From: Fistulifera solaris
Lineage: Eukaryota; Bacillariophyta; Bacillariophyceae; Naviculales; Stauroneidaceae
Direction: 5' to 3'
Length of the DNA stretch: 64,000 bases
Assembly: GCA_030295235.1 (NCBI GenBank)
Contig: AP026129.1
Coordinates: forward strand, 1,240,001-1,304,000
The position numbers and the translations under genes were made by a program. Below are positions 11,874 to 22,783 of the stretch, piece by piece (the first letter of the stretch is position 1; each line of letters begins with the position of its first letter). Under the pieces are notes generated by a model. It ran no database searches and had not been told where the DNA came from. It was given only the letters and a program-made list of their open reading frames with translations.

Positions 11874-13164
11874 CGGGGTGACAAGATCTGTGTGAAATGA
11901 ATTGGGTTAGAAAATAGAAAGGGTTTAATGCGATTGTTTCATCATTTAGCTTTGCTTACAAATGAATAATGATTTCGTCGAGAGGAGCAAAAAAATGAAA
12001 GAGAGAGAAGCTTGGTGTATTCAGCGGTTGACTATGACGTTATGAGATTTTGACACCGTGACACGAAGATCTACGAAATAACGAAACATCATCCGCTTCG
12101 CTTTGCATGGTCCGAAGTCCAGATGTCAAGAAAGAAGAAAAAGACGCCGATGATTCCTTTTATCCGTTTCAAGTACTGATTGTTCTGTGATCAAGTACTG
12201 TTTGTTCTGTGATTTTATAGTACGGGGTAAACTCTTATCTCCTCGCTCTGAAGTTCAGCATTTTGCAATCCCTGTGCTGTGTGCTGTACTGTGCTGTGCT
12301 GCATTCGTTTCTATTGAAGGGGCCAATGGCCAATGCTGTGACATTTGCAATAATGTGCAAAATGCAAAATAATGAGGGTCAAGATTCAAGATGCTAGGGA
12401 AAAGAGGGCAACGGCAACCGGCAATGGGCAACAATGTTGCAATGGTGGATGCTGCTTCTTTTTTCTTTTCTACGGAGTTATTACGTTTCTCGGTTTTATG
12501 TTGTAAGTAGTATGCCTGTAGGGGAAGTGGGAATTGCTGAAATGCTTTTGACGACGAAATACGAAATGTGAAGAGAGGAGCACAACGGGGGCAATATATC
12601 TCATATCTTTAGCGGAAAACATTATCCTTTCTTATGTACTGTACTTCTTACTTCGAATTTCTCCGCTTCTGTGTTCTGCTCTAACGTTGTTTTACATAAA
12701 GTTCTCGTCATTCGGTGTCATTTCTACGTAGCACTCATTATCTAAAGTATATCCAAAGTGTGCGATAAAACCACAAATCGCTGCTTTAAACTAATAGCAT
12801 GAGGGCATAAATATTGGCGCATGCAGCTTTTCACCAACTTAAAAGCAAAGGCGACACTCTTCAATCCAATCCAAGCACTATATTATGTATGTGTACTGTG
12901 TACCTCATAGTCTACCCCACAGCATTCACGACGATTCATGACTAAATTACTATACTGGAAACGGTAAGGTTCATGGTACAAGGAAAAGAGGACTTAAAAG
13001 AAGCGTGACTCCTCCCCCCTTTTGGTTTTGATCCAACTTGAAGTTTGGTGAAACGGCGCGTTTGTGCAGCGTGAACGTTGTTGTTTCCTTCTTTGCGTCT
13101 TTCAATGGGCCTGGAACTCTTACTACCCCTCAATCAATATTGTTGTTATTGATAGATAGACAAA
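11874..13164. other. Intergenic, shared upstream region of two diverging genes
   Basis: About 1.3 kb between the starts of the HYR gene (minus) and UROD (plus). Contains a 22-bp tandem duplication (12170-12213), CTGTG-rich simple sequence near 12275-12305 and CAA/TGCAA-rich simple sequence near 12350-12445. I see no convincing gene. The one 61-codon ORF at 12187 looks like chance. Confidence 0.6.
12170..12213. repeat. 22-bp tandem duplication
   Basis: Two adjacent copies of CAAGTACTG(A/T)TTGTTCTGTGAT at 12170-12191 and 12192-12213, differing at one base. It looks like a recent slippage-type duplication in intergenic DNA. No function is implied. Confidence 0.85.
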
Positions 13165-14418
13165 ATGAGACTTTCGGTGAGCCGTTGGATTCTTTGCTGG
13201 GCCACCGCCGCCATCACCACCACACACGCATGGATTTCGTCGTCGTCGTCGTCGTCGTCGTCGTCCGTAACATCGACCTCTCCTTTGTTCAGCAGTGCGG
13301 TGACAGAAGAACCGGCCACCGTCCGCGGTAAAGTAGTGGAACACTTGCACTGCCGTCACCCTGGCGATCGGGATATTTTGGTACGGGCAGCGCGGGGAGA
13401 ACTTGTCGAACGGACTCCCATTTGGATGATGCGACAAGCCGGTCGTTACATGGCGGCTTTTCGGGAATATTCCGACCGCATTCCGTTTCGAGAACGCAGT
13501 GAAACACCCGATTATGCCGTTGAACTGTCCTTACAGTGTCATCGTGCGTACGGGATGGATGGTATTATCATGTTTAGTGATATTTTGACCCCATTGCCGA
13601 CTATGGGGATTTCGTTTGATGTCGTCAAAGGCACCGGCCCCGTCATTACTACCAAAATTCGGACCGAAGACGATGTTCGTCAACTTCCTTCGTACACGTT
13701 TGACGAAAAACTTCCCTTCATTCGAGAAATTCTCCAGCGTTTGTCGGTCGAAGCCGAACAAGCCAATACGTCACTCATTGGCTTTGTTGGGGCACCCTTT
13801 ACGTTAGCGGCGTATACGGTGGAAGGAAAATCGTCCAAGGACTGTTTGACCACTAAAAAGTTACTCATGGCCGATGCGGCCGACGAAAACAAATGTATGA
13901 GTCTGTTTTTGGACAAATTGACCAATCAGATTGGTGACTACGCGTGTCACCAAATTGAGTGCGGTGCCCAAGTCATTCAAGTCTTTGAATCGTGGGCTCA
14001 TCAATTGTCGCCCCAACTCTTTAAGGAGTACGCCAAACCGGCGGCCCAAAAAGCCATTCGCATTATTAAAGAACGTCATCCGGACGTTCCTGTCATTTAT
14101 TTTGCCAACGGTGGTTCGTCGTATTTGGAATTGCAGAAAGACATGGGGGCCGATATGATTGCGGTCGATTGGGCCGTGGATATGGCAACGGCGCGACAGA
14201 TTTTGGGTCCGGATGTCCCAATTTCGGGCAATTTGGATCCTTCCATCCTCTTTGGGACCAAAGAACAGATTGAACAAGCGGCCCGCGATTGTATTGACAA
14301 AGCGGGAGGTCCGGGGAAGCATTTGTTGAATTTGGGTCATGGAGTCATGCAGGGAACTCCCGAAGAAGCGGTGAAATGGCTCGTGGATGAAGTCAAACGA
14401 TACAAGGGTAAACAATAA
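13165..14418 (+). CDS. UROD: Uroporphyrinogen decarboxylase, plastid
   Basis: Complete 417-residue single-exon protein. UROD removes four acetate carboxyls from uroporphyrinogen III to give coproporphyrinogen III in heme and chlorophyll synthesis. Family landmarks are RTPIWMMRQAGRYM (first signature, substrate-binding Arg), the substrate-pocket FSDILTP, GFVGAPFTLAAYTVEG, the catalytic-side ...VDWAVDM and GNLDPSILFGT, and the C-terminal NLGHGVMQGTPEEAV. The leader is MRLSVSRWILCWATAAITTTHA followed by W, a signal peptide plus Ser-rich transit peptide, fitting plastid import in diatoms. The Ser run is encoded by a TCG microsatellite (13240-13265). No frame problem. The neighbouring thioredoxin-like gene converges 357 bp downstream. 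Confidence 0.97.
   Translation: MRLSVSRWILCWATAAITTTHAWISSSSSSSSSSVTSTSPLFSSAVTEEPATVRGKVVEHLHCRHPGDRDILVRAARGELVERTPIWMMRQAGRYMAAFREYSDRIPFRERSETPDYAVELSLQCHRAYGMDGIIMFSDILTPLPTMGISFDVVKGTGPVITTKIRTEDDVRQLPSYTFDEKLPFIREILQRLSVEAEQANTSLIGFVGAPFTLAAYTVEGKSSKDCLTTKKLLMADAADENKCMSLFLDKLTNQIGDYACHQIECGAQVIQVFESWAHQLSPQLFKEYAKPAAQKAIRIIKERHPDVPVIYFANGGSSYLELQKDMGADMIAVDWAVDMATARQILGPDVPISGNLDPSILFGTKEQIEQAARDCIDKAGGPGKHLLNLGHGVMQGTPEEAVKWLVDEVKRYKGKQ
13238..13265 (+). repeat. TCG trinucleotide run encoding Ser
   Basis: A (TCG)n run inside the UROD transit peptide encoding a string of serines. Length variation here would only change the transit peptide linker. Confidence 0.8.
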
Positions 14419-14775
14419 TACTTTTTATGGCTTTGTTGTACGTTTGTCTCTCGGTGATGGCATTTGTGTCTTTCTATGCCAATGTCAGAAGTACGGCCTG
14501 GTCTGACAGGCATTCACTGCAAACACCAGTACTTTTTTTCGTTGGATAGTGCTCGAAAATCCTCAGTGCATTAGACGTACAGGACAGTCGTCCCAACTTT
14601 TGAGCACGAGGTGAGAAGATCAAGAATTCTTTTTTTTGCGTTCAACACGCTCGAAATCGAAAATGATGCCACCGTCGCAACACAGGTCAAGACAAAAGTA
14701 ATTCATTATAGTATTTTAAAAACCAAAAAAGGGAACAACGGCGCTTGAGGTGTCGTTTGATATTAATGCATGTAG
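14419..14775. other. Short intergenic between converging genes
   Basis: About 360 bp between the UROD stop and the stop of the thioredoxin-like gene. A/T-rich 3' flanks; nothing recognised. Confidence 0.55.
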
Positions 14776-15594
14776 TTATACAAAGGAAGCCGCGTCAGAA
14801 AGAGGTTTGTTCCGCGGCGGGACGAGGTATTGCCCAATCATAGCACTCCCTGTGTTGAGTGTTTTCTCCATATCATATTCTTCGTCTGAAGCTGCTTTTC
14901 GTTTTTGTTGTTTTTGTAGATAATAATTGATCGCATCCTTGTGTTGCTCAAATTTCTTCGCGCCGCCTGTAATTTCCTTTTGTAAAATGCCATTGATATA
15001 GAAGCGGGTGGTCGGCAACTTCTCAATGCCTTGGGCTTGACACAACTCTTCGTTGGCACCCCATTCGACGGACGCGAAACGAATGTCGCCTCGATGTAAA
15101 ATGTCCCCGGTTACGGTGTTGACGACATCACCGTGCTCGGATTTGATCTTGTCGAGCCGGAGATTGAAACGGGCGCACGCCTTGCACCTAGTAAGGAATG
15201 AAAAGTGAGAATCATCGAAAGTGATACACAACTATCATCAAAGGAGGTGCGAGATTGCCACTTACCAGGATGCGTGATACTTGACAATGGTCAATCGATC
15301 ATCTTCGTCTTGAAGGAATTCCTCTAAGTCAATAGCGGACGTTATTACGCTTTCGTGCGGTGCTGTTTTGACGGGGTGATGTATCGTTTTTGTTGTTGTT
15401 GTTGTTGTTGTTGTCGTCGATGGAATAGGTGGTGAATACCATTCATTTGCTTCGTCTTCGGTATCAAATAGAAGTGTATTTGGATGTGTTCGAGTGACAC
15501 CAAATACCGCACGAGGCGCTGTGGCCATAAAGGCCGTCGTGGGTGTCACCCCTATTGACACCAGAAGAAGCAGTGTGGTTCTTGTCAAATGCAT
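14776..15594 (-). CDS. Thioredoxin-like plastid protein (2 exons)
   Basis: Exons (minus) 15594-15266 and 15187-14776, 78-bp intron with GTAAG/TAG ends, total about 246 residues. The splice rebuilds the redox site HASWCKACARF, with WCKAC being the thioredoxin WCxxC active site. The Trx fold continues through DIRFASVEWGANEELCQAQGIEKLPTTRFYINGI, where the LPT keeps the cis-Pro. I start at the Met at 15594 because it gives a clean signal peptide (MHLTRTTLLLLVSIGVTPTTA, then FM), a diatom plastid junction; an in-frame ATG lies upstream at 15666. A Thr run (15390-15420) lies between leader and domain. A thiol-disulfide role in the plastid is likely. The partner is unknown, and the protein is longer than classical Trx, with an acidic/basic C-terminal tail. 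Confidence 0.85.
15393..15417 (-). repeat. GTT/AAC trinucleotide run encoding Thr
   Basis: Perfect GTT repeat on the plus strand, read as poly-Thr in the leader of the thioredoxin-like protein. Confidence 0.75.
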
Positions 15595-16453
15595 ATTATT
15601 CGGATGTTGTTGTCGTCGTCGTCGTCTAAGAGAGAGCTTCAGTAAAGTTGTGGCGATCAAAATCAATGAAATGAAATGAATTGAATCGAATCGAATCGAA
15701 TCGAATCAACAAATAATGATGATTAGATGACCTGAAAAAGGTTCTGTTTGTCGTCGAATTCTATCAAAGGAAGGTTTTGTGAGAATTTTTTGGAAATGAC
15801 AAGGGGGAAGAAGAAAAGGACAGAAGAAGATCATCGAACATTTTAGTTTCCGTTGACAATGACTTCAATACTCTTTAATCTATATCTAAATCTGCGGAAA
15901 CATCCCATCTGGTTGCAGTGTCATGTTGAATGTGGAGCGCCACGTGTTGGCTTGATGTCAACTACACCATATGCTACAGTCAGTTCAATATCGTCTTGGA
16001 TGTATTCGCCAGTCGTGTCACACTTACGGAATCTTCGAACTAGGAATTCTTTTTTCCTCTTTTTTGAGGATCAGAATTCCTACGTCAGCGCCATTCCGAT
16101 TCGATCCGACTTCCTGACGTTATAGAGAAACGGACGTGGCATGTCAGGGAGGTACCGTACCTTGACTGACTTTCGTCGTTCGGTTCATTTCGGATTCCAT
16201 TTGTGTCGGAAATATGCATCCCGGTCATGACGTCATTCCTGCAGCGGGTCAGAATAGCCGTTGCGACTAACGGGCTGGGTCGTGTGTACGAACAGAGACC
16301 CGCGAGCGGAGTTTTTTGGCGCTGCAAAGAACACGGACGATGTGAGTTGCCGTGTATCGTGACAATGGTTCGCGACCGTATTTTTTTATTCAATTTGTTG
16401 GCGTAACATACAACAACATATATATCTAATATTATTTTTATTGATTATATAAA
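15595..16453. other. Intergenic region between diverging genes
   Basis: About 860 bp. Holds GAATC pentamers in tandem (five copies, 15683-15707) just upstream of the thioredoxin-like gene. No gene is supported; short ORFs at 15853 and 16203 look random. Confidence 0.55.
15683..15707. repeat. (GAATC)5 tandem repeat
   Basis: Five perfect copies of GAATC, preceded by degenerate GAATT/GAAAT copies, in the 5' flank of the thioredoxin-like gene. Confidence 0.85.
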
Positions 16454-17820
16454 ATGATGCTCTCTGGATTTTCCGCGGATAAAGAGGAGGTGAAATCGAC
16501 GATGACACCGGGGCCGGGTTTGGATACGGTGGCGGATCTGGAACGGAAACTTGCCCTGTTGCGAGCTGCGGAGACTACGACGAATCAGCCATCTTCGTCG
16601 GCTCCCGCCTTTGCTTTACCAGCAGCTGAAGTGAAAAAAACCTAGTGGGGAAAGTAAGGACGGGAAAAGCGCCTTGTTGGTAAGTTGAAAACGGTGTTTT
16701 TTTTTTGAGTCGGATGCAAGCTGTTACGGTTTATGGACTTGGCGACGACCGGCAAGGCGTATAGGAATGTAGTGTTCGACGTAGTGTTCCTCCGCTCACT
16801 CTTTATTTACAGGCACGAATTATGGCCGCACAAGAGCGTGCCAAGCAGGCTCAACAACCCCCAGCAATGGATTTGCTTTCGGATACTCCTCCGGCCTTTG
16901 ATGCTGCCACCCTTCCTCCTCTAGATCAGCCTCCAGCGTTTGATGATACCTTGTTGCCGGCGCCCGTACAGCAACAGCAGCCAGTATTTTCCTGGGATCC
17001 TCATGCTCCAACGATGACGCCTCCGCCTGCATCAGCTCCGGATCTCAATGACTTACTGGCGTTTGAAGCGCCTCTGCCGAGCAACGAATACCTAAGTAAT
17101 AATAATAGTTCATCGAACACCGAAAGCAACGAAGATGTGATTGCGGCCATCTTGGCGATGGAAGGTATGTCGGAAGCCGATAAACAAGCTCTCATTGATG
17201 AGCAAATCAAAATTATGGCATCCATCGAAAAGTCGCGGACGAACGATCGGGCGTCGGCGGCGCACAGTGCCGCGGATGCGTTCGAAAGTCGTTCGTTTTC
17301 TAACAATGTACAATCGGTCAACAATCCCAGTCGTCGCATGCATACTTCCACTACTTTCCAAAATGCCAGTTCGGCAGAGGAAGCCGCCCAACTCAAGGCG
17401 GATATGGAACTGGCCGAAGCTTTACAAAAGGAAGAATACGAACAGGCGGAACGACAGCAACGTCCCCGCACGCGACCCGCTCCGGCACCCGCGCCTCCAC
17501 AGGAATCCTCACAGTCGTGGCTCGAATGGTTGGGTGTGACCAGTTCCTCCACCGCTCCCACGAATCGGAACGATGCTCCGCCACCGTATTCTGCTCCGGG
17601 TCAAGGTACAGTGAGTCGTGGAAGCTACGATGAGGATGAAGCTTTATTGCGACCACGGGCTCGAGTGGCGCAGTCACAGCCCTTGTTTGCTTGCGTCACA
17701 GACTCGGTGTCGACTGCGTTGACCTATGCGGTGTCGCCGCCGCCAGAGGGTGTGGATTCCACCAGCCTACTGGCCATGCCCCAGGTCGGACGAAACAATG
17801 AATACGAGCGTCAGGAGTAA
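16454..17820 (+). CDS. Unknown Gln/Pro-rich protein with a MIU/UIM-like helix (2 exons)
   Basis: Exons 16454-16679 and 16813-17820, 133-bp intron with GTAAG/CAG ends, about 410 residues. The first exon reads into a stop unless A7 at 16634-16640 is A6. With that change it continues KKPSGESKDGKSALL and splices into ARIMAAQERAKQAQQ. I do not recognise a named family. Visible features are a short helical N-terminus (ADLERKLALLRAA), Pro/Gln-rich disordered middle, repeated PPAFD motifs, and a helix ELAEALQKEEYEQAERQQ that resembles ubiquitin-interacting MIU/UIM helices. C-terminal parts look disordered with a PPPYS motif. A role in ubiquitin-linked trafficking would fit such motifs but is only inference. 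Converges on HisRS with a 79-bp gap. Confidence 0.7.
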
Positions 17821-17899
17821 ATGACATCATTTTTATTACTATAAGATGACAATGTAAAAGAATTAATTTTCATTTATGAACGTGAATCACTGTTCATTG

Positions 17900-19526
17900 T
17901 TATGCTCTTGCAACCTCTGCAATCATTGCATCAATTCGATCAAATTGATCCAAAGGACAATCAATTTGGACGCCTTCTCCTGTCTTGGCATCTTTCACAC
18001 GCAGATCTTTGATTCTTACTTTGTTCTGTTCCATTTCGGAAGGGGCCACAAACACCATCCGCTGGGCACCTTTCTGATCGGCATATTTAAAGCTATTCGC
18101 GACCTTTTTTCTTCGGTGTGGGCATCAGGTCTACCTTTGCTCCTAGTTGCGTTCTCAGTTGAGCGGCAATCTTTGCGGCCGCCCCGTACCATTCATTGTC
18201 CCACGCACAAACGACATAATCCACTTGGTTCTCTTGAAGGAAACTGGGAACTAACTGACATTCTTGCAGCAACTCCATTATGACGCAGTCACCGAATCCA
18301 AAGCCGACACAGGATAGTTGCGAACACGCTGGGCCGCCGTATAGTTCGAGCAAGCGGTCATAGCGACCGCCTCCCATAATGGCACGCAATTCACCCCGAC
18401 GATCAAAGGCTTCCCACACAATGCCCGTATAATAAGCGAGTCCGCGAACAACGCTGGCATCAAACACTAAATAATCGGCAATGCCGTAGTCTTTGGCTAG
18501 TAAAAACAGCCGCTGGATGTCTTGCAGCCCAGGAGTATCGGCCCCGACATATTCTGCCAGAGCAACCAAGGACTCCATTTGCAACGCTTGAAGGATTTCC
18601 CGACATGAAGCTTCGGGAATCCCTTTTTCCACAAGCAATGCCGTGACCGCATCATCACCAATCTTATCCAATTTATCAATAATGACACATGTCACCGCAA
18701 ACAAGTCTTCTTTACTCGAATCCTCCGATTTAGTAATGTCATGTTTTGCCAAAATACTTTCCAAAACAGCCCGACTGTTGATTTTGATACCCACCAGGTC
18801 CGGTCCCACGTGAACACTTTGAAAGAAATGGCACGCCGCAGCCAGTAATTCTAATTCGGCATGCACATGCGAGACGCCGACAATATCCATATTCCACTGA
18901 TAATGCTCTCGTTTTCGTCCGCGTTGCGTCGTTTCGAACCTCCAACACTGCGGAATACTGTACCACTTCAGCGGCAGGGCTTCGCGACACTCGCCAGTAC
19001 TTAAATTGGTGCGTTGCAATACCAAGCGTGCCAACGAAGGCGTCATTTCGGGTCGCAAGGTGACCCGATGCTCTTCCGGATCTTGGAACGCATACATTTG
19101 CGAAACGATTTCTTCACCCGCTTTACGTTCGTACAGTGCCGTTTGTTCCAATACAGGAGCGTCGTATTCGACGAAACCAAACGCAGCGGCCGAATCCCGA
19201 AATTTCTGAAACAACCAAGATCGCAACCGCATTTCCGGAGGGTAAAAGTCACGGGTACCAGAGGGAGGCTCAAAGACAATCCCCGATGACGCGGTCGCTG
19301 TTTCCGGTTCTCCTTCTTCTACCAAGCGATCGAGCTCTTTCTCAATCTTTTTCATCGTCCAAACATCCGGATCGTTGATTTGTGCGTGCCATTCCTGCAG
19401 CAATGCGGTACTCTTCGCCTTGCGGACTTTGGCCGCTTGCAATTCTTCGTCCGTGGTCGGCTTCCCTTTCAATTTCGGACCCAGCGACGCCCATTCTTTG
19501 ACTTGTTCGGGAGTAAATGGACTCAT
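17900..19526 (-). CDS. HARS: Histidyl-tRNA synthetase
   Basis: Class II aminoacyl-tRNA synthetase that charges tRNA-His. Class II motif 1 lies around FEPPSGTRDFYPPEMRLR, motif 2 is CWRFETTQRGRKREHYQWNMD, the histidine signature is SVVRGLAYYTGIVWEAFDR, and motif 3 is GGGRYDRLLELYGG. The anticodon-binding domain begins YVVCAWDNEWYGAAAKIA and ends RIDAMIAEVARA. T6 at 18105-18110 (+ strand) must be T5 for the frame to continue from LMPTPKKK into VANSFKYADQKGAQRM and the stop at 17900. As given it would stop early at about 18093. The first ATG is at 19526. The same frame is open about 60 nt upstream without an ATG, so a longer organelle form starting elsewhere is possible. One cytosolic/organellar dual-use gene is plausible. 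Confidence 0.94.
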
Positions 19527-19586
19527 AGAAGAAGAATGTGGTTGAAAAGGAATGGAAGAAGTTAAGTTAATGCTCGAGGTTAACAC

Positions 19587-20101
19587 AGCAAATAATGATG
19601 GATGCAGTTTCTCGCAACGCTCGATGCCGCAGCCACAAAAAATTCACACGCGTCTGTTTTGGACCGTTTCGTTTCCGTTGTGGAAACCGGTACGATGAGC
19701 GGTCCAAAGCATGAACGATGCTGTACCTGGTACGGCTACATTCTTATCACGACTTAACTCACGACTTCCTGACTCACGAGTGCGCGGGCGTCTTTCCTTC
19801 TTTATATTTACGGAAACACTCGAAATGTTTCCAGCATGACAATGAATGAATTATTATATGATTTGATCTCCTAATGTGCCATTTTCCTTTAAAGCAGTTT
19901 TGAATGACTCGAAAACCGGCCGAGACGCGGCGAGAACGAAAGGAAACGGAAATGGACCGAGAAAACGGGCCCCCTGGCAACGGGGCCCTGGAAACGGCTC
20001 CAGGAGCGCGGTTTCCACGAGTTGAATCCAATCACTGGAAGCAATGATGATGAGCTCACAATTTTCATCCGAGCACCAACAAGACTTATTTTTCAACCAC
20101 C
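19587..20101. other. Divergent promoter region of HisRS and the ankyrin gene
   Basis: About 515 bp between diverging genes, a bidirectional upstream region. Contains GC-rich inverted-looking segments near 19960-20010 (GGGCCCCCTGGCAACGGGGCCC). No ORF of interest. Confidence 0.5.
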
Positions 20102-21111
20102 ATGACACCCAGCAAGGTCTCCTCGACTTCTCCGGTGGTAAGTTTTTTGTCCTCCATGAGAATCTTGCTATTTTTCGACGATCCCAGCTTACGCTGCTAT
20201 TCTTTCCTGTACTTTCAGAAAGTCATCGACTCGGCGACGGCTCTTCTCTTGAAATGCCGCGACAACGACTGGGATGAAGTTCTACGTATCCTCCAAGAGC
20301 GCCCCTCTCTGGCGCTGGTGTCGATTGCCATGGAAAATTCGGTCAAGACGACGGCGCTTCATCAAACCATTGTCAGCAAGGGCGATGTCGAAAAGCGCAC
20401 AACGGTCATAACGACGATTCTGCAACAAACGCCCGCAGCCGCTCGTTTGCGCAACGGTTACGGATCGCTCCCCTTGCACGTGATTGCGCAGCGCAACACG
20501 AAGCTGACTTCGTCGATTAAAGAAGAACTCATGACACTGTTGGTTCACGCGAATCCGGATGCTTTATTGGAAGCCGGTGGACCGGGTGGTCGTACACCTT
20601 TGCACATTTCTTTTACGGATTACTTGTCTCCCGAGTTGACGCAATTAATGGTGGGAAAGGGAAAGGGAGCCTGCTTCATGACGGACAAAAAGGGGTACCT
20701 CCCGGCTCATATTGCGTGCTCGCGACACTGCTCACCGCTCAAGCTACAAATGCTTTTGGATGTGAACCCGGCGGCATTGCAGCAAACGACAAAGGCGGGA
20801 TTCACTCTCCTGTCGCTCGCCACTTCGACCGCCACGGCGACGCATCCCAACTATCGTTTGATCGAATACGTGCAGAGTGTGTTAAAGCAGGCTGGTATTA
20901 TTGAGACACCCGTTGTGGCACCCGTTGTGACGGTGCCAGAAAGTCCCCGGTGTTGTCGCTCGAGTCTCGCAAACGCCGTGCGAAATCATCGAACCCAGCT
21001 CGGAAACGTCAACGCCATTCACCAGAGCACCCGGCGAGTTTGCTGTTGCACTTTTCGCGCACGGCGGTGGACCTTCCGGAACCGGATGTTGTGATTTCGA
21101 TGGCTGTGTAA
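20102..21111 (+). CDS. Ankyrin-repeat protein (2 exons)
   Basis: Exons 20102-20137 and 20219-21111 with an 81-bp GT-AG intron; about 309 residues. The spliced start reads MTPSKVSSTSPVKVIDSATALLLKC. Ankyrin-type helices recur: GYGSLPLHVIAQRNT, GGRTPLHISFTDYLSPEL, KGYLPAHIACSRHCSPLKLQMLLDVNP and KAGFTLLSLA, i.e. about four repeats. This diatom-type ankyrin protein has no predicted catalytic part. C4 at 20946-20949 must be C5 for the natural C-terminus: after PESP the reading becomes PVLSLESRKRRAKSSNPARKR, a basic nuclear-localisation-like segment, and stops at 21111. As given, a Cys/Arg-rich tail ends at 21094. Partner proteins are unknown. Confidence 0.78.
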
Positions 21112-21176
21112 AGTGTTGAGTTGATTGATTCTATGTTATATTTAATTCAATCATCTATGTTGAATGTTTAAAATTT

Positions 21177-22783
21177 TCATTCAGTACGTAGGCGTCGTCC
21201 TGAAGCATTCCCGTTGGCACGTGCGGCTTCGAGAATGGGATCTTTGAACATCTTGGAATGCACAGGTACGCTGTGAGAAATGCATGGAAACGAGTTTCTG
21301 CTTCGGGACGGGGCTTTTCGAGGTTTTATGTTGCTTGAGATACATAGCGATGCCAGAGAAAGGTTTGCTTTTTGGTTGTTGTCTATGATTTAGACCGTCT
21401 TCCAAATCGTGATCATTTCGAAATGAAATCAGTGATAACGAGTCTTGTAACGTTTGGAACGTAGAGCTCTCCAATGAACCAGCTCGCTTCAAAAATGCAT
21501 TGGAAGCTGGAGGACTATCCTCGATCAGACCCTCGGGTGAGCAAAAGAGGTCAGCACCGGTACATGATTTGCTGTGAAGTAGCTTCCTGTCACGATGCAA
21601 GATCCTTGATACAGATTTTGTTGACACCGGACTCGTCTCAATTAGTGACAACGAATCCTGGGCGGTTTGAATAGTTCTCTCCGATGGTGCACTTTTCGTC
21701 GAGGAGATGCTGGTCAGGGAACCTTTGGCGGAAGTTGGTAAAAGGGCGAGGCTGGCTTTCTGCGTGGACAAGCCGAGATTGCACGCGCCAGTTTCCTAGT
21801 TGTTCGTCCGCTAGCAGACTTCGGAGTCCTGACTTCAGGGCGTCGAGGTGATTGGCTCTTTTCGGTGCTTCTTTTTGAAGATCTGATTTCTTTGTCGAGC
21901 GACAGCGATCGTGAGCGGTTTTTTGATGTGATGGAATTATCTGATGTATAATTTCGTGCAGGACTATAAACGTTGGAGTAAGACAATGCTTTCTTTGGTG
22001 ATTTGTCCCGATATGGCCGAGTAAAGGAGGATCCATTCCCCTTGGAATGCTCGAGTTTGATCGTTTCATTTCTTTGCGTAAAACACTCTTTTGTCGTGAG
22101 CACGTTGAGCGCCCGGAACTGTCCAAGCTACCATCTTTTCGTCCGTCGCGGCTTCTATTTCCGTGTTTTTCAGAAGATTCGGAAAGACCACTTTGTCGGC
22201 GTTGTTGCTGAAAAGGACTTGCTTTTCTATTGTCACAGCTCTTCGACCGGACTGTCATCTGTTTCTCTTCCCTCATGGCTTTCGTACCAGTCGACGAAGA
22301 ACTGCCTGCCTTGGTCTCTAAACTTCGTGTACTTTCGCTTCTTTCTCCTCTTAGTTGACTCTGCGTTCTGGCGCAGCGTGCGGATCGCGTTGTCTTTATA
22401 TCGGAACTCTTTCCCGAGTGTGATGGAGGAATTAGCTTTACTCCATCTAACTTCCAAGAGCGTGTGTGCGGACGCTTCGATGACTTACTCAGCGATCTCC
22501 TCGTTGGAGTTTTCGGTAGGCTCGTGTGGTCTGCAGGATCGGCTCGTTGCGCTTTCGTCGGCGTTGGATCTCGGTGTAATTTATGCTTTGATTGAGAAAA
22601 GCGAAAGGAAGATGATCGAGTGTTTTCAGGTCGAATCGATGTTTTACTTTGTCTTGGGGAGCAGCAGGATTTGCTGTCTCGTGTTAGGCGAAATACGGAT
22701 CGCAACGTACGCGGTGTGCGATGCTCCTTGCTTTTCTCCCTTGCCTGATGAGAAGGTGATGATTCATCTTTGCAGTTGGCCAT
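21177..22783 (-). CDS. Unknown Ser/Arg/Lys-rich protein with QDSLSLI repeats
   Basis: A basic, Ser-rich, probably disordered protein of about 535 residues, read on the minus strand from the ATG at 22783 to the stop at 21177. I do not recognise a family. Two copies of a T(I/F)QT(A/L)QDSLSLI motif lie near 21650 and 21440. The C-terminus reads SVPVHSKMFKDPILEAARANG. Three base-count problems interrupt it: C4 at 22038-22041 (one more needed), the stretch 21772-21780 (one more needed) and near 21275. The other strand has a 321-codon open frame across 22003-22968, but that one is hydrophobic and random-looking. The 5' end may lie in an upstream exon. Confidence 0.5.

Noticed and set aside
12187-12372. 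61-codon ORF
   Set aside because: Made largely of CTGTG simple repeat; no protein character.
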